Below are positions 8,822 to 17,752 of a stretch of 64,000 bases of DNA, one piece after another (the first letter of the stretch is position 1; every line of letters starts with the position of its first letter). A model generated the notes under the pieces. The model searched no databases and was not told the DNA's origin. It saw only the letters and a list, made by a program, of their open reading frames with translations. The position numbers and the translations under genes are program-made. The DNA comes from JAFAGO01 sp031987605 (GTDB lineage Bacteria > Bacteroidota > Bacteroidia > Flavobacteriales > Weeksellaceae). The stretch is taken from the NCBI GenBank assembly GCA_031987605.1, contig DALZZF010000001.1:558001-622000 (forward strand). The letters run 5' to 3'.

Positions 8822-9637
8822 TCAGGCATAATTTTTAACTACACCTTTCACGATTTTAATCACATTCGGCATCGCTTTGTCTGCTGCATGCAAAACTTCT
8901 TCATGCGAAACGGTAAAGGCAATGTCCGGACCGCCAAGATCGGTGATAATCGAAATCCCAAAACAATCCATTCCCTGATGTTTGGCAACAATTACTTCGG
9001 GAACAGTGCTCATTCCCACAGCATCTGCACCAACGGCGCGAACCATTCCGTATTCGGCTGGGGTTTCAAAAGTTGGCCCCTGCAAAGCAAGGTAAACACC
9101 GCTATGAACTTTTATATTTTCTTCGGCGGCAATATTTTCGGCAATTTCAATCATTTTTCGGCTGTATGGTTCACTCATGTCCACAAAACGAGGACCGAGT
9201 TCATCAATATTTCTTCCGCGAAGCGGATGTTCCGGCATCATGTTGATATGGTCGCGGATAATCATCACATCGGCTACACTGAAATTCGGATTTACACCAC
9301 CGGCAGCATTGGAAACGATAAGATTTTGTATTCCCAGAAGTTTAAAAACCCGGAACGGGAAAACCACGGTTTTGATGTCGTGCCCTTCATAATAATGGAA
9401 TCTTCCGCTCATCATCAGTACTTTTTTGCCTTCCAAAATTCCGTAAATCAATTTCCCACCGTGTCCGGCAACAGTTGTTTGCGGAAAATTTGGAATTTCT
9501 TTGTAGTCCAAAGTATGGATGGCTTCCACTTCTTCTTTCAGTGCGCCCAGTCCGGAACCTAAAACAATCGCAAAATCAGGGGTTTCCTGAATAATATTTT
9601 TAATAAAATCCGCCGTTTCTTTAAATTTTTCTAACAT
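8822..9637 (-). CDS. punA: Purine-nucleoside phosphorylase (trimeric type)
   Basis: Phosphorolysis of purine (deoxy)nucleosides to base and (deoxy)ribose-1-phosphate in purine salvage. The 271 residues fit the trimeric, inosine/guanosine-preferring class. Motifs in order: phosphate site VLGSGLG (about 25-31), VAGHGGKL, SGRFHYYEGH, NAAGGVNP, the base site ALQGPTFETPAEYG, and VGMSTVPEVI. The start ATG lies inside the 3' end of lpxK (17-base overlap), so the two are translationally linked. No promoter is seen of its own. The pairing with lpxK has no obvious functional logic and is probably only an operon arrangement. Confidence 0.94.
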   Translation of the reverse strand: MLEKFKETADFIKNIIQETPDFAIVLGSGLGALKEEVEAIHTLDYKEIPNFPQTTVAGHGGKLIYGILEGKKVLMMSGRFHYYEGHDIKTVVFPFRVFKLLGIQNLIVSNAAGGVNPNFSVADVMIIRDHINMMPEHPLRGRNIDELGPRFVDMSEPYSRKMIEIAENIAAEENIKVHSGVYLALQGPTFETPAEYGMVRAVGADAVGMSTVPEVIVAKHQGMDCFGISIITDLGGPDIAFTVSHEEVLHAADKAMPNVIKIVKGVVKNYA

Positions 9638-10646
9638 AATCCAAAATCGTCTGGTTGAATTCTTCTTTTCGGTCGATGTTCACATTAATCGGCCAGTAAT
9701 ACACAAGATCTCTAAGGTAGTCAAAAGTTTTTAACCGTACATAATCCTTTTCTGTCGTCAGAATCATCTTGTATTCGCCCATTTTTTTATATTCCGCCAA
9801 TATGTTTTTAATATCGGAATCGGTAAAATTATGGTGATCCCTGAATTTCAGGTGCTTTACTCTTTGCGAAAATTTTGCCAGATGTTCCACCAAAGGTTTA
9901 GGGTTTGCAATTCCTGTAATCAGCAGAATGTCGTAATAGGAAAGATTGTTGTCCGGAAGCTGTTTGTCTTTTGAATATATATTTTCATCGTACCCGATGG
10001 AGGAAAAAAATACTTTCTGATAATGCTGCGGACGAATTCTTGAGATATAATACTGCTTGGTTTCTTCAGTCAGATTATCCGGACATTTGGAAACCATAAT
10101 AATATCGGCTCTTTTTGCTCCGGATCTGCTTTCCCGTAAATCTCCCGCAGGAAGAAGGTAATCTTTGAAAAAAGGATCATTAAAATCCGTCATCAAAATG
10201 GTAAATCCCGGTTTAATGGCGCGGTGTTGCAGTGCATCATCCAGAATCAGCACATCCAGATCCATATCCTCGATTATTTTTTTTGCACCGAAAACACGGT
10301 CTTCGCAAACGCCGATTACAAAGCGATTCTTGAAACGCTCAAAAAGTTGCATCGCTTCATCACCCACGGTTTTATAATTGCTTTCGTAATTGGTAATGCC
10401 GTATCCTTTGGTCATTCTTCCATAACCCCGGGAAAGAACGCCTGTTCTGAAATGTTTCGACAGGTAATCGGCCAGATACATGACCATGGGTGATTTTCCA
10501 CTTCCACCCACAGAAAGATTGCCAACGCAGATCATCGGTGTTCTGAATTTCGTGGATTTTAAAAGACCCCAGTCATATCCGGTGTTTCGTAACGCCGTAA
10601 CCATGTGATATACTAAGGAAAAAGGGTAGAGATACCATCTTTTCAT
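9621..10646 (-). CDS. lpxK: Tetraacyldisaccharide 4'-kinase
   Basis: Inner-membrane kinase that phosphorylates the 4' position of the lipid A disaccharide, a late step of lipid A synthesis. Residues 1-20 form the membrane-associated helix (YLYPFSLVYHMVTALRN). The P-loop variant VGNLSVGGSGKSP (41-53), LSRGYGR, and LDDALQHR with the catalytic Asp region are all present. With ATG 10646 as start the protein has 341 residues. An in-frame TTG at 10655 overlaps the TATTTTTG promoter box and is rejected. Its 3' end overlaps the phosphorylase gene. Confidence 0.94.
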   Translation of the reverse strand: MKRWYLYPFSLVYHMVTALRNTGYDWGLLKSTKFRTPMICVGNLSVGGSGKSPMVMYLADYLSKHFRTGVLSRGYGRMTKGYGITNYESNYKTVGDEAMQLFERFKNRFVIGVCEDRVFGAKKIIEDMDLDVLILDDALQHRAIKPGFTILMTDFNDPFFKDYLLPAGDLRESRSGAKRADIIMVSKCPDNLTEETKQYYISRIRPQHYQKVFFSSIGYDENIYSKDKQLPDNNLSYYDILLITGIANPKPLVEHLAKFSQRVKHLKFRDHHNFTDSDIKNILAEYKKMGEYKMILTTEKDYVRLKTFDYLRDLVYYWPINVNIDRKEEFNQTILDYVRKI

Positions 10647-10652
10647 AGGTTG

Positions 10653-10660
10653 CAAAAATA
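10653..10660 (-). promoter_or_regulatory. lpxK: -7 promoter box (TATTTTTG) 6 bases before lpxK ATG
   Basis: Perfect TAnnTTTG on the minus strand, six bases before the ATG at 10646. It rules out the TTG start and predicts an almost leaderless lpxK transcript. Confidence 0.5.
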
Positions 10661-10759
10661 GGAGTTTTGGAGAAATTTTTTCCTATATTTTACTAAGATG
10701 TGGATAACTATTTTCAACAGTTTGTTTGTGATAATGAAATGGCTCTTGTTTCAAATTTT

Positions 10760-10767
10760 TATCTTTG
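10760..10767 (+). promoter_or_regulatory. -7 promoter box (TATCTTTG) of yicC-gmk
   Basis: TATCTTTG lies 16 bases before the yicC ATG at 10784 and downstream of the longer-ORF Met at 10700. It therefore decides the start. No TTTG at the usual distance. Confidence 0.55.
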
Positions 10768-10783
10768 TCCGAAATATCGATAT

Positions 10784-11641
10784 ATGATTTTATCAATGAC
10801 AGGTTTTGGGCGGAGTGAAGGCATGTATGAAGGGAAAAAACTCTCCGTGGAAATTAAATCGCTGAACAGCAAAAATTTTGATCTCAACATCCGGATTCCG
10901 GTGCGATACAAAGAAAAAGAATTTGAAATCCGTAAAATGCTGAATGACGGGATTATCCGTGGAAAAGTAGACTGCTTTATCAATTGTGAAACTTTCGATG
11001 AAAAATCTGATGTAAAAATCAATAAAGAATTGATAAAATCCTATATGAATCAACTGAAAGAATGCGCTTCAGATGCTCCTGAATTTGAATATCTGAAAAT
11101 GGCAGTTCGACTTCCTGATGCCATTTCATCCAAACCGGATGAACTGGATGAAGAAGAATGGCTGTTTCTGGAACAACTGGTGAAAGAAGCGATAAGCAAG
11201 TTTAAAGATTTCCGCAAATCCGAAGGATTTACTTTGCAAAATGAACTTTTGAGGTATATTCAGAATATCGGGCAGAATCTTTCGGAAGTTATTCCGCATG
11301 AAGAAGGAAGAATGGATGCTGTAAAAGACCGTTTCCAGAAAGCGCTTCAGGAATTTGAAAATATTGATGAAACGCGTTTCTATCAGGAATTATCGTATTA
11401 TGCTGAAAAACTGGACATTTCTGAGGAAAAAGTCCGGCTTGCACAACACTTGAATTATTACAAAGAAGTTGCTGAAAATGAAGATCTGAACGGTAAAAAA
11501 CTCGGATTTATTTCTCAGGAAATCGGTCGGGAAATCAATACGATGGGATCCAAAGCCAACCATGCCGAAATCCAGAAACTGGTGGTAAAAATGAAAGACG
11601 ACCTCGAAAAAATTAAAGAACAAACCTTAAACGTACTTTAA
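10784..11641 (+). CDS. YicC/YloC-type endoribonuclease
   Basis: Full-length YicC family protein (285 residues). The family is a manganese-dependent endoribonuclease in the species studied, and acts in stress and stationary-phase RNA turnover. The signature start MILSMTGFGR fixes the start at 10784; a 28-codon extension upstream contains the promoter box and is not translated. Other family blocks are VEIKSLNSKNFDLNIRIP, DRFQKALQEF, the helix FYQELSYYAEKLDISEE, and the terminal MGSKANHAEIQKLVVKMKDDLEKIKEQTLNV, in which the conserved E-x2-K pairs sit. It lies 37 bases upstream of gmk, the usual neighbour in bacteria, and is probably co-transcribed. Confidence 0.92.
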   Translation: MILSMTGFGRSEGMYEGKKLSVEIKSLNSKNFDLNIRIPVRYKEKEFEIRKMLNDGIIRGKVDCFINCETFDEKSDVKINKELIKSYMNQLKECASDAPEFEYLKMAVRLPDAISSKPDELDEEEWLFLEQLVKEAISKFKDFRKSEGFTLQNELLRYIQNIGQNLSEVIPHEEGRMDAVKDRFQKALQEFENIDETRFYQELSYYAEKLDISEEKVRLAQHLNYYKEVAENEDLNGKKLGFISQEIGREINTMGSKANHAEIQKLVVKMKDDLEKIKEQTLNVL

Positions 11642-11678
11642 TTGTACGCCTCTGATTTTTCACTCAAAATTCCTATTC

Positions 11679-12242
11679 ATGAATAAAGTCCTCATTTTTT
11701 CAGCCCCTTCAGGAAGCGGAAAAACCACTTTGGTGAAGCACTGTCTGGAAACTTTCCCGGAACTGGAATTCAGCATATCGTGCACCACCAGAAATCCGCG
11801 TGGAACCGAGAAAAACGGAGTGGATTACTATTTTATTTCGCCTGATGAATTCCGAAAAAAAATGGCTGAAAATGCTTTTGTGGAATACGAAGAAGTATAT
11901 ACCGATAAATATTACGGAACACTGAAATCTGAAGTCGAAAGAATCTGGAATTCCGGGAAAACCGTTATCTTTGATGTAGATGTGAAAGGCGGAATTTCAT
12001 TAAAAAAATATTTTAAAGAACAGGCACTCTCCATTTTCATTATGCCGCCGTCTGTTGAAGAATTGGAACGAAGATTGTACAGCAGAAATACCGATGATGC
12101 GGAAACCATCAAAACCCGTGTGGCAAAAGCGGAGCACGAAATGACGTTTCATCCCGAATTTGATGTAATCGTGGTGAATACCGATCTGGATGACGCAAAA
12201 AAGGAAATCGGAAATCTGGTTGCTGATTTTTTGAAATCGTAG
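11679..12242 (+). CDS. gmk: Guanylate kinase
   Basis: ATP-dependent phosphorylation of GMP to GDP in the cytoplasm. It has 187 residues, the standard size. P-loop SAPSGSGKTT (8-17), the GMP-binding segment SCTTRNPRGTEKNGVDYYF, the Glu/Tyr region EYEEVYTDKYYGTLK, and the Walker B-like VIFDVDVKGG are all visible. The lid carries RRLYSRNTDD and ends in helix ADFLKS. It follows yicC and is followed after 32 bases by nadA on the same strand, so a yicC-gmk-nadA operon is likely. Confidence 0.97.
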   Translation: MNKVLIFSAPSGSGKTTLVKHCLETFPELEFSISCTTRNPRGTEKNGVDYYFISPDEFRKKMAENAFVEYEEVYTDKYYGTLKSEVERIWNSGKTVIFDVDVKGGISLKKYFKEQALSIFIMPPSVEELERRLYSRNTDDAETIKTRVAKAEHEMTFHPEFDVIVVNTDLDDAKKEIGNLVADFLKS

Positions 12243-12274
12243 CCACATATTTTAACTAAGAACTTTGCAATAAC

Positions 12275-13294
12275 ATGAGCACAGAAACATTGGCAACCCT
12301 TACAGAAAACCTTCCGGTTTACGGATTTTTAAAATTTAAGGATCTTCAAATTCCGCAGGGGGATGATTTGGTTCGGGCGATTCTCGACCTGAAAAAAGAA
12401 AAAAATGCGGTGATTCTGGCGCATTATTATCAGCCTGCTGCGATTCAGGATATTGCGGATTTTCTGGGTGATTCTCTACAATTGGCACGTCAGGCAAAAG
12501 AGACTGATGCGGATATGATTGCGTTTTGTGGCGTTCATTTTATGGCAGAAGCCGCAAAAATTCTCAATCCAACTAAAAAAGTAGTTTTACCCGATACTTT
12601 GGCAGGATGCTCTTTGGCAGACGGCTGCAGCGGTGAAGGTTTGAGAAAAATGCGCGAAAAACACCCCGATGCTTTAATCGCTACTTACATCAACTGCAAT
12701 GCGGAAACCAAGGCAGAGAGCGATATTATCGTTACCAGTTCCAATGCGGAAACCATTATCAAGGCTTTACCGAAAGACCGTCCGATTATTTTTGCTCCGG
12801 ATAAAAATTTAGGGCGTTATCTGATGAAAAAAACCGGTCGTGATATGATTCTGTGGGATGGAAGCTGCATTGTTCACGAAGCATTTTCCATGGAAAGAAT
12901 TGCAAAACAACTTGCCGAAAATCCCGATGCCAAACTGATTGCGCATCCGGAAAGCGAAACAGCGGTTTTGGAACTGGCACATTTCATCGGATCTACTTCT
13001 GCACTGTTGAATTATGTGGAAAAAGACGATTGTCAGAAATTTATTGTGGCGACCGAAGAAGGAATTCTGCATGAAATGAAAAAACGGGCACCGCACAAAA
13101 CTTTGCTTCCGGCTTTGGTTTTTGATGAAAGCTGTAACTGTTCCGAATGTTTCTATATGAAGCGAAATACCATGGAAAAATTATATCTTTGCCTTCAGTA
13201 CGAGCTTCCACAGATTGAGATAGAAGAAGATCTCCGCTTGAAAGCCCTGAAACCAATTGAGGCTATGCTGGAACTTTCGAAAATGGTAAAATAG
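12275..13294 (+). CDS. nadA: Quinolinate synthase A
   Basis: Condenses iminoaspartate with dihydroxyacetone phosphate to quinolinate, the second step of de novo NAD synthesis, using a [4Fe-4S] cluster. The protein has 339 residues with threefold pseudo-symmetry. Likely cluster ligands are Cys112 (LAGCSLADGC), Cys198 (WDGSCIVHE) and a late Cys group, Cys287/289/292 (SCNCSECFYM). Substrate motifs include AHYYQPAAIQDIADFLGDS and CGVHFMAEAAKIL. No nadB or nadC is next to it in this window. It is last in the probable yicC-gmk-nadA transcript. Confidence 0.96.
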   Translation: MSTETLATLTENLPVYGFLKFKDLQIPQGDDLVRAILDLKKEKNAVILAHYYQPAAIQDIADFLGDSLQLARQAKETDADMIAFCGVHFMAEAAKILNPTKKVVLPDTLAGCSLADGCSGEGLRKMREKHPDALIATYINCNAETKAESDIIVTSSNAETIIKALPKDRPIIFAPDKNLGRYLMKKTGRDMILWDGSCIVHEAFSMERIAKQLAENPDAKLIAHPESETAVLELAHFIGSTSALLNYVEKDDCQKFIVATEEGILHEMKKRAPHKTLLPALVFDESCNCSECFYMKRNTMEKLYLCLQYELPQIEIEEDLRLKALKPIEAMLELSKMVK

Positions 13295-13412
13295 TTATCA
13301 ATGCTCGTTCAGTACACACAAAAAAAGATGAAAGAAAAAGAAATAATAAAAACACAAACGTTGATGAAGAATTTAAAATCAGAACATAGAAGAACTTATT
13401 TTAAAAACCCTC

Positions 13413-14066
13413 ATGAAACGTATTCTTTTTCTTGCTTTTTTTCTTTCAGTGACCTATTTATTTTCACAGCAAGTATTGCAGAGACATCAGATTTATTTCG
13501 ATCATAATATTGCTTACCGAAGCAGCGATATAAGTGTTTTCAGCGGTATAGCCGAATTTCGGGGTACCAAAGGCTTTCTCACGCGTCGTGAGTTCTACGA
13601 AAACGGAATTATGATCAAGAAAATTATTTATCATACAACCAATCTGCCCAAAAATACACCGGAAGTTCCCTTTCAGGAAATCAACTATAAAAACCAGAAA
13701 ATTATTGATAAAATAAGTTATTCGCCTACCGGCGAGAAGTATTATTACACCGTTTATGATGACCGAGGCGATCAAAAATATTCCGAGCAATACCGAGAAA
13801 GCAAGCTTTCCGCAATTCAGCATTTTAAAAATGGAAAACTTGATGGTAAAATCTCGCTTATGGACATTTATGGAAAATGGACTGATGAATACTATAAAGA
13901 CGGTGAGTTTTTGTATGCTTGTGCTAGAGAATCGGGAGAAGCAGTGGATAGTGATACACTAGAATTACCTCAGAATGATGTCAATATTTCTCTGCATAAT
14001 TTCTCACCAGATACCGAGGTCGAACCCACTCATGAAAAGGAAGAAACCTTGCCTGTTGAAAAATGA
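13413..14066 (+). CDS. Exported protein of unknown function, MORN-like
   Basis: A 217-residue protein with a clear signal peptide (MKRILFLAFFLSVTYLFSQ, cleavage near residue 19). The middle has weak antitoxin-like/MORN_2-type repeats: short strand-turn units with a Y/F-x-x-G pattern, such as RREFYENGIMIKK, QHFKNGKLDGKI and DEYYKDGEF. The C-terminal 40 residues are acidic and probably disordered. No catalytic motif is visible. It has no close partner: nadA ends 118 bases before it and the threonine leader follows. An export or outer-membrane role is inferred only from the signal peptide. Confidence 0.7.
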   Translation: MKRILFLAFFLSVTYLFSQQVLQRHQIYFDHNIAYRSSDISVFSGIAEFRGTKGFLTRREFYENGIMIKKIIYHTTNLPKNTPEVPFQEINYKNQKIIDKISYSPTGEKYYYTVYDDRGDQKYSEQYRESKLSAIQHFKNGKLDGKISLMDIYGKWTDEYYKDGEFLYACARESGEAVDSDTLELPQNDVNISLHNFSPDTEVEPTHEKEETLPVEK

Positions 14067-14112
14067 AAAGTAGAAAATCATTAAAAAATAATGGTCATTT
14101 CAGAATTATTTA

Positions 14113-14120
14113 TACATTTG
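14113..14120 (+). promoter_or_regulatory. -7 promoter box (TACATTTG) of the thr operon
   Basis: Perfect TAnnTTTG nine bases before the leader-peptide ATG at 14129 and about 220 bases before thrA. It implies a long transcribed leader. No TTTG at -33. Confidence 0.55.
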
Positions 14121-14128
14121 TCCTGTCT

Positions 14129-14239
14129 ATGATGAATAATTCACAGTTTATAACTTTTTATTCTATACCGCAGATTTCTCTGCGGGAGATTTTCATCCCT
14201 TCCGTTATCACCATTTCCAACACCATTATTACCCCATAA
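14129..14239 (+). CDS. thrL: Threonine operon leader peptide
   Basis: A 36-codon ORF starting nine bases after the TACATTTG box and ending about 100 bases before thrA. Its last eleven residues, VITISNTIITP, hold three Thr and four Ile, and further Ile residues occur earlier. This is the bias expected of a leader that senses charged tRNA-Thr and tRNA-Ile, the two end products regulating thr operons elsewhere. A perfect hairpin (CCGCAGA-TTTC-TCTGCGG, 14168-14185) lies inside it, and a second (CCCC-ATAA-GGGG, 14232-14243) straddles the stop codon. I name it thrL by analogy of position and composition, not by sequence similarity. Confidence 0.6.
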   Translation: MMNNSQFITFYSIPQISLREIFIPSVITISNTIITP

Positions 14240-14251
14240 GGGGTTGGTTTT
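14168..14251 (+). promoter_or_regulatory. Candidate thr attenuator hairpins
   Basis: Hairpin 1 is 14168-14185 (7-bp perfect stem). Its 3' strand can instead feed GGGA (14183-14186)/TCCC. Hairpin 2 uses CCCC (14232-14235) with GGGG (14240-14243), can be extended by CCAA (14217-14220) with TTGG (14244-14247), and ends in TTTT (14248-14251). A weaker one, GGCA-CGTAT-TGCT near 14264-14276, precedes a T5 run. Which of them terminates cannot be settled by eye. Confidence 0.4.
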
Positions 14252-14339
14252 CACATATCATTTCGGCACGTATTGCTCTTTTTCAAAAAGGGTAAAAATA
14301 AAAACATTAATCCTATTACATCAACAAAAAATACATTAT

Positions 14340-16781
14340 ATGAAAGTTCTGAAATTTGGAGGTTCCTCAGTTGCCAATGCAGAAAATATCGAATTGGTTT
14401 GCGGAATTGTCCGTCAGGAAGCAGAAAAAAATAAAATAGCAGTCGTGGTTTCTGCATTTTCGGGCGTTACCGATTTGCTCATTAAATCAGCAGAAACCGC
14501 TTCTCAAAATAATGAAGAATACCTTGAAATCCTTAAAAGTCTTGAAGCCAAACATATAGAAGCGGTACAGCAGTTATTTCCGATTGCGGAACAGAGTTCA
14601 TGGCTGAGTTTTGTAAAAAAGCAGTTCAATGATCTGGAAGATATCTGCAACGGAATTTTTGTTCTGGGAGAGTTTACCGGGAAAATCCGGGACAGAATTA
14701 CAGGTTACGGAGAATGGATGTCTTCCCGAATTATTGCCGCAAAATTGCAATCCGAAGGTTTGGATGCAGTTTGGTTCAATGCTCCGGAATATATCAAAAC
14801 CGACAGCCATTTTACCCATGCAAAAGTAGATTTCAAAACGACGGATAAAAATTTGCAGAACTATTTTGCGGAAAATCGGCACCAGATTGTCATGGTTCCC
14901 GGCTTTATCGCCAGTGATGAAGATGGAACGCCAACCACTTTGGGAAGGGGAGGTTCCGATTATACGGCATCCATCATCGCTGCTGCCATCAACGCCGATG
15001 AACTCCAGATCTGGACCGATGTTAGCGGAATGATGACTTCCGATCCACGACTTGTTTCCAATGCAAAAGTAATTCCGCAGATTTCATATCAGGAAGCGAT
15101 GGAACTTTCGCATTTCGGGGCAAAAGTGATTTATCCGCCTACCATTTCCCCGGTAAAAAATAAAGGCATCAATCTCTGGATTAAAAATACATTCAGACCG
15201 GAAGATTCCGGAACTTTGGTGACCAATAATCTGGAATGGGACGACAGTCAGGTCGCGGTAGGAATTTCCAATATGTCCAAAATTGCACTTTTGACTTTGG
15301 AAGGAAGCGGAATGGTGGGAATTCCCGGTGTTTCGGCAAAACTTTTTAAATGTTTGAGTGATGAGCAGATCAATGTAATCCTGATTACCCAAAGTTCTTC
15401 GGAGCATTCCATCACGATTGCCATTAACGAAAATGAAGCGCATCATGCAGAATTATCTGTAAACGGCGCATTTGCCGATGATATCTATCTCAAAAGAATT
15501 GATCCGCTGAAATTAGAAACCGGACTTTCCATCATTGCATTAGTCGGTGAAAATATGAAAAACCGAAGCGGGGTAAGTGGAAAACTCTTCAGTTCGTTGG
15601 GGCATAACGGTGTCAACATTCGGGCAATTGCACAAGGTTCTTCCGAGAAAAACATTAGTGCCGTAATCGCTGAAAAAGATGTTCGGAAAGCCGTAAATGT
15701 TTTACATGAAGAGTTTTTTGAATCCGAAATCAAGCATTTGCATCTCTATATTTGCGGAGTCGGAAATGTGGGTTCAAAACTGATTCAACAGATATATTCC
15801 CAAAATGATTATCTCAAAGAAAATCTCAGAATGAATCTTCGGCTTTCAGGAGCTTCCAACAGCCGGAAAATGACTTTTGAAAACCGTGGAATTGAAGAAT
15901 CGAATCTTTTGAATTCATTAGAAAACGGACTTGATTCCACACCTGAAAAATTAGCTCAGGAAATTATCGAGCGAAATCTGCGAAATTCTATTTTTGTGGA
16001 TGTCACCGCAAACGATAAAGTCGTGGAAATCTACGAAACCCTTCTGAAAAAGAGCGTTAGCATTGTTGCCTGCAATAAGATTGCGGCTGCATCCAGCTAT
16101 GAAAACTATCTGAAACTGAAAAATCTTGCCAAAAACCACAATTGCAAATTCTTCTTTGAAACCAATGTTGGTGCCGGTTTGCCGATTATCGGAACCATTA
16201 ACGATCTGATTAAAACGGGAGACAAAATCACTTCTATTCAGGCGGTTTTAAGCGGAACTTTAAATTTTGTTTTTAATAATTACAACGGAACAAGAAGTTT
16301 TTCCGAAGTGGTAAAACAGGCACAGGACGAAGGCTATACTGAACCGGATCCGCGCCTGGACCTGGCAGGAACCGATGTGGCACGTAAAATTTTAATTCTT
16401 GCCCGTGAAGCCGGATATCAACTGGAATTCAACGAAATTGAAAATGTGGGTTTCCTTCCGGAAGAATGTATGCAGGGAAGTGTAGCCGATTTTTATCAAA
16501 GTCTGACTACCTTTGAAGATCACTTCAAAAAATTGTATGATAAGGCAAAATCTGAAGGCAAAATTCTGAAGTATGTGGCAGAATTTAAAGACGGAAAAGC
16601 AAAAGTCGGTTTGCAGCAGATTGCGCCGGAAAGCGATTTGTATCACCTTTACGGAAAAGATAATATTGCCATTTTCAAAACTTTGCGCTATTCCGAACAG
16701 CCATTGGTCGTAAAAGGTGCAGGAGCCGGAGCAGAGGTAACCGCAAGTGGCGTATTTGCAGATATTATGAGAACCGTTTAA
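14340..16781 (+). CDS. thrA: Bifunctional aspartokinase / homoserine dehydrogenase
   Basis: Catalyses the first and third steps from aspartate to threonine and methionine. The start is ATG 14340, giving MKVLKFGGSSVANAENI; the 32-codon extension upstream has no family similarity and lies in the leader. The aspartokinase domain (1-290) shows KFGGSSVA, GEWMSSRI, and GRGGSDYTA. Two ACT regulatory domains follow (about 310-450, e.g. VGIPGVSAKLFKCL and RSGVSGKLFSSLGHNGVNIRAIAQGSSE), then the homoserine dehydrogenase domain with dinucleotide motif CGVGNVGSKL, NKIAAA, and ETNVGAGLPI. The 813 residues match the fused ThrA/MetL class. It heads the operon thrA-thrB-thrC and is probably controlled by the leader peptide. 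Confidence 0.96.
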   Translation: MKVLKFGGSSVANAENIELVCGIVRQEAEKNKIAVVVSAFSGVTDLLIKSAETASQNNEEYLEILKSLEAKHIEAVQQLFPIAEQSSWLSFVKKQFNDLEDICNGIFVLGEFTGKIRDRITGYGEWMSSRIIAAKLQSEGLDAVWFNAPEYIKTDSHFTHAKVDFKTTDKNLQNYFAENRHQIVMVPGFIASDEDGTPTTLGRGGSDYTASIIAAAINADELQIWTDVSGMMTSDPRLVSNAKVIPQISYQEAMELSHFGAKVIYPPTISPVKNKGINLWIKNTFRPEDSGTLVTNNLEWDDSQVAVGISNMSKIALLTLEGSGMVGIPGVSAKLFKCLSDEQINVILITQSSSEHSITIAINENEAHHAELSVNGAFADDIYLKRIDPLKLETGLSIIALVGENMKNRSGVSGKLFSSLGHNGVNIRAIAQGSSEKNISAVIAEKDVRKAVNVLHEEFFESEIKHLHLYICGVGNVGSKLIQQIYSQNDYLKENLRMNLRLSGASNSRKMTFENRGIEESNLLNSLENGLDSTPEKLAQEIIERNLRNSIFVDVTANDKVVEIYETLLKKSVSIVACNKIAAASSYENYLKLKNLAKNHNCKFFFETNVGAGLPIIGTINDLIKTGDKITSIQAVLSGTLNFVFNNYNGTRSFSEVVKQAQDEGYTEPDPRLDLAGTDVARKILILAREAGYQLEFNEIENVGFLPEECMQGSVADFYQSLTTFEDHFKKLYDKAKSEGKILKYVAEFKDGKAKVGLQQIAPESDLYHLYGKDNIAIFKTLRYSEQPLVVKGAGAGAEVTASGVFADIMRTV

Positions 16782-16814
16782 TGTTGGAAGTCAACTTTAC
16801 AAGAATAAAAATAA

Positions 16815-17735
16815 ATGAAAAAATTAAAAATAGAAGTTCCGGCAACGGTCGCCAATTTGGTTTGCGGTTTTGATATTCTCGGAATGGCGGTAAATGAACC
16901 GTTTGATGAAATGGAATTTTCGCTTTCCGAACAACCGGGAATCAGGATTACGCATTCCGACGGTTTTGGTTTGCCCGAAGAAGCCGACAAAAATGTCGCA
17001 GGAGTCGTTATTCTAAAAATTCTGCAACATTTGCAAATCGAACATCAGGGCGTGGAAGTGAAAATTCACAAACACATCAAACCCGGAAGCGGATTGGGTT
17101 CCAGTGCGGCAAGTGTAGCAGGAGCTGCTTTCGGAATGAATGAAATTCTGGGAAAACCTTTTTCTGAAAAAGAAATGATTCATTTTGCAATGTTTGGTGA
17201 AGAACTGGCTTCCGGAGTGCGTCATGCCGATAATATTGCGCCGTGCATTTATGGCGGAATTGCGTTGGTAAAATCCTCAAATCCGATTGATATTATTCCG
17301 TTAAGTTCACCGAAACTCTTTGTTACCGCCGTTCATCCACAGGTTGAAGTAAAAACTTCCGATGCGCGGCAAATCCTCAAAAAAAGTATTCAATTGAAAG
17401 ATGCAGTGGTACAATGGGGAAATATCGCAGGTCTAGTTACCGGAATTTTAAAAAATGATTTTGCATTAATTGGCAGAAGTTTAAACGATGTTATTGTAGA
17501 ACCGGTACGCAGCATTTTGATTCCGAAATTTGATGAGGTGAAAACCGGAAGTATGAAACTTGGTGCTTTGGGAGGCGGGATTTCAGGATCGGGACCCTCC
17601 ATTTTCATGCTGAGTGAAACGGAAGAAACCGCCCAAAAAGTTGCCGAACACATGAAATCGGTTTTCCACAGTATTGATATTGAAAATTTTGTGTACGTTT
17701 CCACCATCAATGATGCCGGAATAAAAATAGTCTGA
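16815..17735 (+). CDS. thrB: Homoserine kinase
   Basis: GHMP-family kinase phosphorylating L-homoserine, the penultimate step of threonine synthesis. It has 306 residues. The ATP-binding GHMP motif PGSGLGSSAAS lies at 90-100, the N-terminal strand is VPATVANLVCGFDILGMA, and the C-terminal GHMP glycine motif is LGALGGGISGSGPSIFML. It begins 33 bases after thrA and is followed by thrC after 17 bases. Operon placement and length leave no real alternative. Confidence 0.97.
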   Translation: MKKLKIEVPATVANLVCGFDILGMAVNEPFDEMEFSLSEQPGIRITHSDGFGLPEEADKNVAGVVILKILQHLQIEHQGVEVKIHKHIKPGSGLGSSAASVAGAAFGMNEILGKPFSEKEMIHFAMFGEELASGVRHADNIAPCIYGGIALVKSSNPIDIIPLSSPKLFVTAVHPQVEVKTSDARQILKKSIQLKDAVVQWGNIAGLVTGILKNDFALIGRSLNDVIVEPVRSILIPKFDEVKTGSMKLGALGGGISGSGPSIFMLSETEETAQKVAEHMKSVFHSIDIENFVYVSTINDAGIKIV

Positions 17736-17752
17736 ATTTAAATGCAAAAAAA

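Noticed and set aside
8786..9562. Long plus-strand ORF of 258 codons across the phosphorylase gene
   Set aside because: It is antisense to a clear purine nucleoside phosphorylase, and its translation is low-complexity with no family motif.
10700..10783. Upstream extension of yicC by 28 codons
   Set aside because: It contains the -7 box at 10760 and lacks family similarity; MILSMTGFGR is the known N-terminus.
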